This document shows, piece after piece, positions 1 to 7,012 of a stretch of DNA of 23,636 bases. The notes beneath the pieces were generated by a model. That model was not told the origin of the DNA. It saw only the letters and a program-made list of their open reading frames with translations, and searched no databases. The DNA is taken from positions 1-23,636 of the forward strand of contig JAUIEM010000121.1 in NCBI GenBank assembly GCA_030428695.1, in the 5' to 3' direction. Position 1 is the stretch's first letter; each line of letters opens with the position of its first letter. This stretch comes from a bacterium. Its GTDB lineage: Bacteria; Planctomycetota; J058; JAJDCP01. The translations under genes were made by a program, and so were the position numbers.

Positions 1-140
1 CCGTCGGCGACGTACATGCCGAAGTGGTAGGTGCCGAGCAGGGAGGGGTCGAGCTCGCTGCGGCTGGCCAGGGGATTCTCCTGCGCGCTCGCCGCGCAGG
101 CGAGCAGGCCGGCGAGCAGGAGGCGGGGCATCGAAGTCAT
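1..140 (-). CDS. N-terminal part of a secreted protein (partial, cut by window edge)
   Basis: Only the first 46 codons and two bases are inside the window. The protein begins MTSMPRLLLAGLLACAASAQ, a typical Sec signal peptide with a short charged start, a Leu/Ala-rich core and a likely cleavage after ASA. The visible mature part (ENPLASRSELDPSLLGTYHF and a few more residues) is too short to assign a family. The ATG at 140 is chosen because AAGGAG lies 7 bases upstream; a second ATG three codons later has a worse distance. It lies 66 bases downstream of the NrdD-like gene on the same strand, so co-transcription is possible. The existence of a signal-peptide-bearing gene is well supported; its function is unknown. 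Confidence 0.7.
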   Translation of the reverse strand, partial: MTSMPRLLLAGLLACAASAQENPLASRSELDPSLLGTYHFGMYVAD

Positions 141-182
141 GGGAAGGCTCCTTTGTGGGGCGGCAGCCGCATTGTCGGGCCC

Positions 183-207
183 ACCGACCAAAAAACAACC
201 CGTCGGT
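183..207 (-). repeat. inverted repeat at the 3' end of the NrdD-like gene
   Basis: ACCGAC (183-188) and GTCGGT (202-207) are perfect 6-base arms around a 13-base loop. On the minus strand the loop carries a run of six T. The repeat touches the stop codon of the NrdD-like gene. The T-run sits in the loop rather than after the stem, so this is not a standard intrinsic terminator. It could be a weak termination or RNA-stability element, or chance. Confidence 0.25.
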
Positions 208-2033
208 CAGCCCGCCCGCGCGGCCAGACGACGCTGGTCGCGGGGGGCGAGCCGGGCGCCGAAGGCGGTCTCGTAGCCCGCGGCGAAGGAGGGCAGGCCG
301 AGCGCACCGTCGAGGCGAACGAAGCGCGCGGCCGCCTCGCCGCTCGCCTCCGGCTCGATCAGCGGCCGCAGGCCGTGGCGCCGCCCGGCCTTGCGGGCGG
401 CCTTGCCGAGCGCGGCGAGGAGCTTCCCCGCCAGCCGCACCGCCTCGCGGTTGGCCTCGAGGCGCTCGCCCGTCAGGAGCTCGATCGCCTCGGAGAGCCC
501 GACCGGCGCGATCACCACCGGAGCGTCCTCGAAGTCGAGCAGGGACCAGTCGCCGCTGCCGAGGTTCCACAGAGGAAGGGACGGCCGCCCGAGCATCGCG
601 AGCTGCACCCGCCGCCGGCGGCCGAGGGCCTGCAGCGCCGGCGAGAGGATGTCGAGCACGCGCGCGAGGAACCCCTCCCATTCCCCCGGTCCCGCCTCCC
701 AGGCCAGGCGCGGGAGGTTGATCGCGACTGTCCCCGAGACCGCCTGGCAGACCAGGGCCCTCGGCTCGGCGGGCAGCCCGCACACGCCCGCGCTGCGCGG
801 CAGGCGCTTGCCCGGCTCCCACACCTGCAGGGGCAGGCCGGCCGCGGCCTCGACCAGAGCCTCGTCCGGGCCGACGGCCACCAGCTCGGGGGCATGGTCC
901 GGGTGCTCGGCGAGGCCCCGCAGCAGCGCCCCGCGCACCCGCCCCGCCGCCTCCGCCGCGCCCGGCGCCCGCGCGCGTCCGTCGAGGCCGGGCAGCCGCG
1001 GCAGGAAGTCCGGGGCCGCGGGATACAGGCACAGCCGCAGGGGCGCCCCACGGGAGACCGGCGTCGCGCAGATGTCCGCGAGGGCGCGTCCGAGCTCGTC
1101 AGGGGCGACCTGGTCGAGCAGGGGCGCCGCCAGCCAGGCCGGCGCGGGCCACACCAGCCGGCGGACGCAGTGGGCCCGGGCGCACTCGAGCGCGACCCGC
1201 AGGTTGTTCAGCCAGGCGAACACCGAGCGCGGCGGCGAGAGCCGGCAGTCGACGCCGTCGACCCCCCGGGCGAGCGCGACCCGCAGGTCGAGCAGCGCGC
1301 TGTGCAGCACCGGGCTCGCGCCGGCGTCCTCGATGTGCAGGCGGCCGCGCCGGTGCCCTTCGCAGGCCGCGCTGGTGTGGAGGTAGTCGAGGCTGTACTG
1401 GCCGAGCAGGGCCTCGGCGAGGTGCCCCTGCAGCCGGCCGGGGTGCCGGCCGTGCAGGGCCGAGCCCGAGAACAGCGCATCCTTCAGGGCCGCCTGGGGC
1501 AGACCGACCAGGGCGGAGCGGCGCAGGGCGGCGGTGTGTCCGCGCTCGAGCAGCTCGGCGTCGGCGAGCTCGCGCAGCAGGCTGCTCGACACCCGGCGCA
1601 GGCCCGAGCGCAACAGCTTCTGCTCGACCGCTCCGGCGACCTCCTCCGCCAGCGCCTGTCCGAGCTGCGCCTCGGCCATCAGCGCGCGCACCAGCGGCCC
1701 CTTGCTGAAGCCGTCGCGCTCTTCGGCCATCGGCCCGGACATCACGAGCTCGGCCCGCTTCCTCCGCCGCTCCTCGGCCCGGGCGGCGTAGCGCTCGGCC
1801 CAGGAGACGTGGCCGGTCTCGCGCAGCACCATCGTCGTCAGCTCGGCGGCGCGGGCGGTGGTGCGCTCGGCCTCGGGCAGGCCGGCGAGCAGCTGGCCGA
1901 CCACGTCCGACAGCTCGCGGGCCAGGCTCGCGTCGCCGTGCTGACTGGCGCGGGCGGCGGCCGCGATCGAGCTGGCGAGCTTGGCGGTGTCGATCGCCAC
2001 CCGCCTGCCGTCGCGCTTGGCTACGGTGGCCAC
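207..2033 (-). CDS. Anaerobic ribonucleotide reductase (NrdD)-like protein with ATP cones, no glycyl-radical domain
   Basis: 608 residues. Residues 3-92 form an ATP-cone (AKRDGRRVAIDTAKLASSI, then RETGHVSWAERYA). A second cone-like helical segment follows at about 108-166 (SKGPLVRALMAEAQL ... VSSSLLRELADAELLERG). The remainder matches the NrdD core: SLDYLHTSAACEGHRRGRLHIED (214-236, read in two parts), GTVAINLPRLAWEAG (434-448), APVGLSEAIELLTGERL (509-525) and a final PEASGEAAARFVRLD (561-575). NrdD enzymes then need a C-terminal domain with a glycyl-radical RVxGY motif. Here the protein stops about 33 residues later without it, and no remnant lies in the bases after the stop. Cys418 (GVCGL) sits where NrdD carries its thiyl cysteine. 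The GTG start at 2033 is chosen for AAGGAGG at 2037-2043; a farther ATG at 2102 lacks a ribosome site. I infer a nucleotide-binding or regulatory paralogue, or a subunit needing a partner, rather than a self-sufficient reductase. Confidence 0.8.
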   Translation of the reverse strand: MATVAKRDGRRVAIDTAKLASSIAAAARASQHGDASLARELSDVVGQLLAGLPEAERTTARAAELTTMVLRETGHVSWAERYAARAEERRRKRAELVMSGPMAEERDGFSKGPLVRALMAEAQLGQALAEEVAGAVEQKLLRSGLRRVSSSLLRELADAELLERGHTAALRRSALVGLPQAALKDALFSGSALHGRHPGRLQGHLAEALLGQYSLDYLHTSAACEGHRRGRLHIEDAGASPVLHSALLDLRVALARGVDGVDCRLSPPRSVFAWLNNLRVALECARAHCVRRLVWPAPAWLAAPLLDQVAPDELGRALADICATPVSRGAPLRLCLYPAAPDFLPRLPGLDGRARAPGAAEAAGRVRGALLRGLAEHPDHAPELVAVGPDEALVEAAAGLPLQVWEPGKRLPRSAGVCGLPAEPRALVCQAVSGTVAINLPRLAWEAGPGEWEGFLARVLDILSPALQALGRRRRVQLAMLGRPSLPLWNLGSGDWSLLDFEDAPVVIAPVGLSEAIELLTGERLEANREAVRLAGKLLAALGKAARKAGRRHGLRPLIEPEASGEAAARFVRLDGALGLPSFAAGYETAFGARLAPRDQRRLAARAG

Positions 2034-2250
2034 GGACCTCCTTCTCGCGCGTGGGCGCGGCGCGGGCGAGGTTCGCCCCTCGTGAGCGGAGGAGCATACC
2101 ATCCGGGGGTGTCAGATGGGGGAGGATCGAAGCAGACGGGACCCGGGTTCTGGAGATGCTCCAGCCCGGGCCGCTCTCGCATCCGGCACGCGCAGGTCGC
2201 TCGTTTCCACGGAACCGCCACCGCCCCCGCGAAGCATCCCCCGCGAAACG

Positions 2251-2279
2251 TTGACGCGCGGCCCATTCTGTGGTCGACT
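2251..2279 (+). promoter_or_regulatory. candidate sigma70-type promoter for the isoprenoid/membrane gene unit
   Basis: TTGACG (2251-2256), a 17-base spacer and TCGACT (2274-2279) lie just ahead of the ATG at 2301. The -35 is good and the -10 matches only three of six positions. The 267-base divergent gap 2034-2300 must also hold the promoter of the NrdD-like gene, which I could not place convincingly. Confidence 0.4.
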
Positions 2280-2300
2280 CCGGCCGTCCCGGGAGGTGCC

Positions 2301-2573
2301 ATGCGCAAGGTCCTCGAAGTCGTCTTCCTCGCCGCCCAGGTCGCGACGCTCATCTACGTGATCGAGAACTTCGGCTACGCGATCGGCCTGCCCGTGATGG
2401 TGGTCGGCACCCTCGTGCTGTTCGTCGTCCTCCGCAAGCTCGGCTTCTACCATGCGCCGCCCCCTCGCGGCAGCGTCGCCGACCTCGCCGCGCGGGAGGT
2501 GGAACAGGCCGCCGCGCCCCCGGCGGGCGCCCCCTCGGCCCCAGAGCGAGGAGCCGGGGATGCCGAGGCCTGA
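2301..2573 (+). CDS. Small two-helix membrane protein
   Basis: 90 residues starting MRKVLEVVFLAAQ, with GGGAGG ending 4 bases before the ATG. Two hydrophobic segments (about 6-24 and 27-44) are separated by a short GYAIGLP turn and followed by LRKLGFYHAPPP. The last 40 residues are hydrophilic and Ala/Pro-rich. No family recognised. It overlaps the start of the polyprenyl synthase gene by 14 bases, so the two are probably translationally coupled. A role as small membrane anchor or partner for the isoprenoid enzymes downstream is inference from position only. Confidence 0.75.
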   Translation: MRKVLEVVFLAAQVATLIYVIENFGYAIGLPVMVVGTLVLFVVLRKLGFYHAPPPRGSVADLAAREVEQAAAPPAGAPSAPERGAGDAEA

Positions 2574-4209
2574 GCTCCGCGCGGGGCCGGTCCTCGCCGC
2601 TCCGGCGCAGCTCCCCCTCGAGCAGCGCTGGTACGCTCCCCTGCTGAGGCCCGTGCGCCGCCGCGTGCGGAAGATCCTGCGCAGGCTCGAGCGCGGCTTC
2701 CCCGAGCTCGGCTCCGCCGCCGCCCTGCCCCGGGCGGGGCTGGCGAGCGCGCTGCTGTTCCGGCTGTGCGACGAGCTCGGCAGCCGGCGGACGCCGCGCC
2801 GGGCCGTGCGGGACGCGGCGACCTGGTTCGAGTTCTACAACGCCAAGCAGTTCGGCGCCGATCCCCGCCTCGGCCTCGACCAGCGGCGCCGCCTGTACCG
2901 CTTCCACCTCGACCGCGCCAGCCGCCTGTGGACGCTGCTCCGCCGCTTCGACGACAGCCACGGCCGCGCGGTGCTCGCCCTCGCCGTCGGCCTCGACGCG
3001 CGCTTCGGCGAGGGTCTGCCCGAGGCCGAGGAGCTGCTGCGCGCCGTCGCCGCCGCCGCCGCCCTGCTCGGCCGCATCGAGCTCGGCCGCTACCGCGCGG
3101 CCAGCGCCGCGCTCGTCTGGCTGGGGAGCGCCTGGGAAGCCGCTCGACAGGCCGCGGCGGCGCCCCCGCAGCCGGCCTGGGAGCACCCCCTCGGCGGCGA
3201 CTGCCGCGCGTCCGCCGCCGCCCTGGCCGCCGGCCAGGGCGTGCTCCAGGGCCGGCGCCAGGTCGCCCGCGGCGAGGTGCCGGAGGCGCTCGAGACGCTG
3301 CTCGGCGGGCTGCCGGGGGAACCGGACGGGCCCTGGCTGGGCGCCCTGCTCGCGACGCAGCGCGGGCAGCTGCGGCACGGGGTCGCCGGCCTGGACCCGG
3401 CGGTCGCCTGGCTGGTCGCCCAGCCCGGGAAGCGCCTGCGCGCGCTGCTGTGCTGGAAGATCGCCGAGCACGTGCGGCGCGGGGCGGGGAAGGATGCACT
3501 GCCCGGCGCGAGCCTGCTGATCGACGACGTGATCGACGCCGCCCGCACCCGCCGCCACCAGCCCTGCCTGCACGTCCTGACCGGGGCGGACTTCGCCCTC
3601 GGCTTCGCGGCCTTCGTGCTGTTGCGGGTCTACCGCACGAGCTGCACCTGGCCCGGCGCCCGCCACGACGCCTGGCTGGCGGCGGTCGAGGCCCTCGCCG
3701 AGGGGGAGCGGCGCGAGGTCGCCGCCTGCGGGGACTTCGGCCTGCGGATCAAGGACTGCACCGCGATCAACGGCCTGAAGACCGCCGGCTTGTTCGCCGC
3801 GGCCGCCCGGCTCGGCGCCCTCGCCGCCGGCGCGAGCGGTCGGCGCACGGCCGAGCTGGCCGCCTTCGGCCACGGCCTCGGGCTCGCCTTCCAGATCGCC
3901 GACGACCTGCTCGACCTGCGCGGCGATCCGCGCGCCTCCGGCAAGGCCCGCGGCATGGACCTGCGCTCCGGCAAGCTGACCATCCCCCTGGCGCTGCTGC
4001 GTGACCGCCTGCCCCGCGGCGAGCGGCGCTGGCTGCGCGGGCTGTTCGAGGGGGGCGCGGAGGACGCGGAGCTGACGCGCGTCGCCGCGCTGCTCGAGCG
4101 CTACGACGTGCCCCGGGCGGCGCTGACGATCGCCCGCGCGGGGCTGCCTCCCGCCCCGGACCCCGGGCTGGAGAAGCTCGCTCGGGCCTGCCTGGAGCGC
4201 GGCCGATGA
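2560..4209 (+). CDS. Polyprenyl diphosphate synthase-family protein with a long N-terminal extension
   Basis: 549 residues. The C-terminal half (about 280-549) is an isoprenyl diphosphate synthase: PGKRLR (289-294) for pyrophosphate binding, first Asp-rich motif DDVID (322-326) with RR at 331-332, second motif QIADDLLD (445-452), and GKARGMDLRSGKLTIPL (461-477). All catalytic aspartates are present. The usual His before the first motif is Ile, and the GDxLLA segment is altered to GADFALGF. Residues 1-270 are an Arg/Leu/Ala-rich helical region that ordinary synthases of about 300-350 residues lack; I do not recognise it. The start at 2560 is preferred over upstream ATGs because GAGGAG lies 6 bases before it and the upstream extension only reads across the preceding gene. 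It overlaps the preceding gene by 14 bases and the following one by 4 (ATGA). It probably makes a prenyl diphosphate; chain length cannot be read from sequence. Confidence 0.85.
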   Translation: MPRPELRAGPVLAAPAQLPLEQRWYAPLLRPVRRRVRKILRRLERGFPELGSAAALPRAGLASALLFRLCDELGSRRTPRRAVRDAATWFEFYNAKQFGADPRLGLDQRRRLYRFHLDRASRLWTLLRRFDDSHGRAVLALAVGLDARFGEGLPEAEELLRAVAAAAALLGRIELGRYRAASAALVWLGSAWEAARQAAAAPPQPAWEHPLGGDCRASAAALAAGQGVLQGRRQVARGEVPEALETLLGGLPGEPDGPWLGALLATQRGQLRHGVAGLDPAVAWLVAQPGKRLRALLCWKIAEHVRRGAGKDALPGASLLIDDVIDAARTRRHQPCLHVLTGADFALGFAAFVLLRVYRTSCTWPGARHDAWLAAVEALAEGERREVAACGDFGLRIKDCTAINGLKTAGLFAAAARLGALAAGASGRRTAELAAFGHGLGLAFQIADDLLDLRGDPRASGKARGMDLRSGKLTIPLALLRDRLPRGERRWLRGLFEGGAEDAELTRVAALLERYDVPRAALTIARAGLPPAPDPGLEKLARACLERGR

Positions 4210-5780
4210 CCGTCTTCCGACTGCTGCGACGGTACCTGCTCTGCGCGCTGACCCTGGCCTGCGTCGGCGGGACCTACCTGCTCAGCAAGCCGCTCCCCGA
4301 CGTCACGCCCGCGCAGCTGCCGCTGACGGCGCTCGACGGCGCGATCCCCTTCCTGCCGGCGAGCGTGTGGCTGTACTCCTCCCTGACGCTGCTGATCTTC
4401 ATCGTGTTCGTCGCCTTGCCGCGCTGGCTGGATGTGCGCCGCTTCGCCGGGGCGATCGTGCTCGCGACCGGGATCGCGGCCTGCTGCTTCACGCTGTTCC
4501 CGACGGCCTATCCGCGCGCCGACTTCGTCCTCCCTCCGGACACTCCCCTCGTGCACCGGGCGGCGATGGAGAGCCTGTGGGAGGTCGACACCCCGGCCAA
4601 CTGCCTGCCGAGCCTGCACGTCGCCCTCGCCAGCCTGTGTGCTCTGGCCCTGGCCGGCGCCTGTAGCGGACGGGCGCGCTGGGCCGGCGTGGCCTGGGCC
4701 CTGGCGATCTGCGCGACCACCCTGACGACCAAGCAACACTACCTGCTCGACGTGCCGGCCGGCATGCTGCTCGGCGGGGGCGCCTGGCTCGCGCTCTGCC
4801 GGGGGCTCTGCGAGGACAGCGTGGCGCTCGGGGCGCGGCGTTTCCCGGGCCTGCGGACACCGCCCGCGCGGCGCCTGCTCGAGGCGGTCGAGGGGCATCA
4901 GTGGGCGCTCGAGGAGGTCGCCTGGCCGGAGCGGGTCGAGCCCCTGCCGAAGCCGATGGTCGGCTTCCTCAACCAGGTGATCGCGATCGAAGAGCTCGCC
5001 GGCCAGTGCTTCGCCTTCCTCGAGCGCGCCTCGGCCGACCCCGGGCTGCGTCGGCTGTACGCCGCCTTCGCCGCCGAGGAGCGGCGCCACGCCGAGGTCT
5101 TCCGGGAGCTGCTGCGCCGGGCCGGGGCGCCGCGCACCGGGCCGGGGCTGGGGGCGGCGCTGCAGCTCGAGATGTTCAGCTCGCTGCGGCCGGACTCCGA
5201 CGTCGACGTGATGCTGGTCAGTCTCGCGATCCCCGTCTTCGAGACCTTCCTCGACGGCGGCATCGTGCCCTTCCTCCGCGAGCAGGGCTGCGGCGGGCCC
5301 GCTCTCGAGGCCGCCCTCGCCCGCATCGACGGCGACGAGCGGGCCCATCTCGCCCACAACTGGCGGCTCGCCCGGCGGCTGCTCGGAGCGGCCTCGCCGC
5401 GCACCGAGCTGCGCGCGGCGCTCAATCCGCACCTCCTGTTCGGGGTGACGACGGTGCCGATGGTCGCCTTCGAGACCTTCGTCCGGGCGCTGCGGCTCGG
5501 CTTCGACTTCTCCCGCCTGTGGCCGTCCTTCGACCGCCTCGGCCGGATGCGCACCCGCCACGCCGAGCTCGCGGGCAGCGCCCTGTGGACCTGGTTCGAG
5601 ATCTTCTGCGTGTGCGGCCGCGCCGCCAGCCAGGTGTGCTGGTGGGCGCAGCGCGAGGGGCTCCTGACCGGCCGCTGGCTGGTCAAGCTGGCGGGCCTCC
5701 AGCGGCGGCTGGCCTGGCTCCTGTTCGGCTCCCCGCAGCTGCGGACGCGGGGGCTTCCGGTGCCCGGGCCGGTGGCCTGA
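4206..5780 (+). CDS. Fusion of a PAP2/AUR1-like membrane phosphatase and a ferritin-like diiron domain
   Basis: 524 residues. The N-terminal part (1-200) has about six hydrophobic segments and PAP2-superfamily motifs: PSLH (135-138) and TKQHYLLDVPAG (175-186), giving His138, His178 and Asp182. The usual PAP2 motif 1 is not evident, as in AUR1-like members. Residues 225-480 form a helical domain with two carboxylate/His sets typical of diiron ferritin-like proteins: Glu263 with EERRH (291-295), and Glu346 with DERAH (377-381). PAP2 enzymes remove or transfer lipid phosphates; diiron domains of this type usually oxidise substrates with O2. Coupling to a prenyl diphosphate synthase (4-base overlap) suggests that a prenyl phosphate is processed and perhaps oxidised at the membrane. 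The pathway is inferred; the two domains are clear. Confidence 0.8.
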   Translation: MTVFRLLRRYLLCALTLACVGGTYLLSKPLPDVTPAQLPLTALDGAIPFLPASVWLYSSLTLLIFIVFVALPRWLDVRRFAGAIVLATGIAACCFTLFPTAYPRADFVLPPDTPLVHRAAMESLWEVDTPANCLPSLHVALASLCALALAGACSGRARWAGVAWALAICATTLTTKQHYLLDVPAGMLLGGGAWLALCRGLCEDSVALGARRFPGLRTPPARRLLEAVEGHQWALEEVAWPERVEPLPKPMVGFLNQVIAIEELAGQCFAFLERASADPGLRRLYAAFAAEERRHAEVFRELLRRAGAPRTGPGLGAALQLEMFSSLRPDSDVDVMLVSLAIPVFETFLDGGIVPFLREQGCGGPALEAALARIDGDERAHLAHNWRLARRLLGAASPRTELRAALNPHLLFGVTTVPMVAFETFVRALRLGFDFSRLWPSFDRLGRMRTRHAELAGSALWTWFEIFCVCGRAASQVCWWAQREGLLTGRWLVKLAGLQRRLAWLLFGSPQLRTRGLPVPGPVA

Positions 5781-5795
5781 TGGGAGGCGTCCGCC

Positions 5796-5822
5796 TATCA
5801 TGGAGGAAGCTCCTCCGGAGGA
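5796..5822 (+). promoter_or_regulatory. leader of the coiled-coil gene: possible -10 and anti-Shine-Dalgarno hairpin
   Basis: TATCAT (5796-5801) resembles a -10 element, although no good -35 is present. It is followed by GGAGGA (5802-5807), AGC, TCCTCC (5811-5816) and a second GGAGGA (5817-5822) that acts as the ribosome site for the ATG at 5830. TCCTCC can fold back on the first copy as a 6-bp hairpin. It abuts the second copy, so it could bind that one only in an intermolecular or rearranged fold. Confidence 0.3.
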
Positions 5823-5829
5823 TGTCCCG

Positions 5830-6363
5830 ATGCGCCTGCTCTGCCTGTTCCTGCTCGCTTGCCTGTCCGCCTCCGCCCAGGAGGAGGAGCGCCTTGCCGA
5901 TACGGTCCGCCGGGGCGTGACCGCGCGCCTCGCCCAGGCGGAACGCCAGCTCGACCGGGCGCGGAGCCTGGTCGAGAGCGGGGTCGCCTCGGACGCCGAG
6001 GTCGAGCGCGCCCGCCTGGTCCACGCCCGCTGCGTCTACCACTTCGAGCTGCTCGAGCTCGAGGTCGTGCGCACCCACCCCCTGGTCACCGAGCTGCAGA
6101 CCGCGTACGGCGTGCTCCCGGTCGAGAAGCGGCCGGCGGAGCGCGCCCGGGCGCGGAAGTGCGCCGAGGCGACCGTCCGCTACCTGACCGAGGCGCTCGC
6201 CCTGGCCGAGAAGGAGCTCGAACGCGTCAAGCGCCAGGCCGATGCCCAGCTCGCCAGCAGTGAGGAGCTGTGGGCCGCCGAGGTCGCCCTGAGCGATCTG
6301 CAGCTCTTGTACGAGTGGGAACGCGCCGAGCTCGAGCGGCTCGAGGGGCAGGGCGGCGAGTAG
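5830..6363 (+). CDS. Secreted coiled-coil protein with two TolC-like helical repeats
   Basis: 177 residues. A signal peptide MRLLCLFLLACLSASA is followed by charged helical sequence. The start at 5830 is chosen because GGAGGA lies 7 bases upstream and the signal peptide begins here; an in-frame ATG at 5800 would put a hydrophilic stretch in front of it. Two segments align with each other: LAQAERQLDRARSLVESGV onward (about 34-79) and LALAEKELERVKRQADAQL onward (about 123-169), each ending in an acidic leucine-rich helix. This ARxLxxxGxAS-type hairpin resembles the periplasmic coiled coils of TolC-family outer-membrane efflux proteins, but there is no beta-barrel sequence and the protein is far too short to be a TolC. 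Probably a periplasmic helical protein. It lies 49 bases after the PAP2-diiron gene; whether it shares that transcript is unclear. Confidence 0.75.
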   Translation: MRLLCLFLLACLSASAQEEERLADTVRRGVTARLAQAERQLDRARSLVESGVASDAEVERARLVHARCVYHFELLELEVVRTHPLVTELQTAYGVLPVEKRPAERARARKCAEATVRYLTEALALAEKELERVKRQADAQLASSEELWAAEVALSDLQLLYEWERAELERLEGQGGE

Positions 6364-6526
6364 CCCTCTGCGCGAAGCGCGGACCGGAAAGCGGCGTGAG
6401 CAGCGAACAATCTCCACGCCAGGAGAGCTCGACCTGCACCGGCACGAAGCTGCGCGTCGAGACCGGGCGCGGCCGACCGTTGTTTCCCCAGGCCGTGCCT
6501 CCCGTGCCCTGCCGGGGCGTCTGCCC

Positions 6527-6554
6527 CTGACCGTCCGGCGACTTCTGCTAGACT
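6527..6554 (+). promoter_or_regulatory. candidate promoter for the DUF4123 module
   Basis: CTGACC (6527-6532), a 16-base spacer and an extended -10 TGCTAGACT (TG at 6546-6547, hexamer 6549-6554) lie about 65 bases before the GTG of the first module gene. Nothing else is apparent in the 256-base gap 6364-6619. Confidence 0.45.
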
Positions 6555-6619
6555 GCGGAATATCCAGTTTCGAGCTCTGCGGGCCGTGCCCGCGCACCCC
6601 AGGCAGGGGGGATCCCATC

Positions 6620-7006
6620 GTGCTGACCATCCGCGCGTCGCAGCTCAAGGCCCTCCAGCGGGAGGGCCATCTGCGCTTCGTCGAGAAGTATCGGGACCTC
6701 GTCCGCGAGCGCATCGGCAAGGCCGGGTTCGCGCTGTCGGATGAGGCCCTCGAGCAGGAGATGCTCCGACTCCTCGAGCGCGCCCACGCGCTGCAGCTGA
6801 AGACCGACCTGGTCGTCGTCTCGTTCATCGTCATAGCGTTGCGCAAGGCGCGGTGTTTCTACCTGCATCCCCCGTTCCACGAGCTGCTGACCGACGCCGC
6901 GACGCCCGAGAGCGAGCGCATCCCGCGCCTGCTCCAGAAGTCGACCGCCCGCGACTGGCGAGCGGCCCGTGAGCTCGTCGACGAGCCTTCCACCCCGAGC
7001 AGGTAA
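6620..7006 (+). CDS. Small helical protein of the type found beside DUF4123/type VI effector genes
   Basis: 128 residues beginning (GTG) MLTIRASQLKALQREGHLRF. The GTG is preceded by a GGGGGG stretch at a normal distance, and no in-frame ATG gives this N-terminus. The pattern MLTIRxxQ ... F ... R, a central helix with ARxxxL, and a later LHPPFHELL resembles small proteins I associate from memory with genes next to VgrG and DUF4123 in Myxococcota and Proteobacteria; they have no established function. It lacks a signal peptide. The next gene starts 6 bases after its stop, so it is the first gene of a tight operon. The family resemblance is recalled rather than computed, so moderate confidence. 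Confidence 0.7.
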   Translation: MLTIRASQLKALQREGHLRFVEKYRDLVRERIGKAGFALSDEALEQEMLRLLERAHALQLKTDLVVVSFIVIALRKARCFYLHPPFHELLTDAATPESERIPRLLQKSTARDWRAARELVDEPSTPSR

Positions 7007-7012
7007 ACCGCC

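Noticed and set aside
2095..2135. Minus-strand CTGACA with TATGCT as promoter of the NrdD-like gene
   Set aside because: The two hexamers are only 11 bases apart, too close for a sigma70 promoter.
24..2300. Very long open plus-strand frame opposite the NrdD-like gene
   Set aside because: Its product is Arg/Gly/Ala/Pro-rich low-complexity sequence with no motif. It is the mirror of a well-supported minus-strand gene in high-GC DNA.
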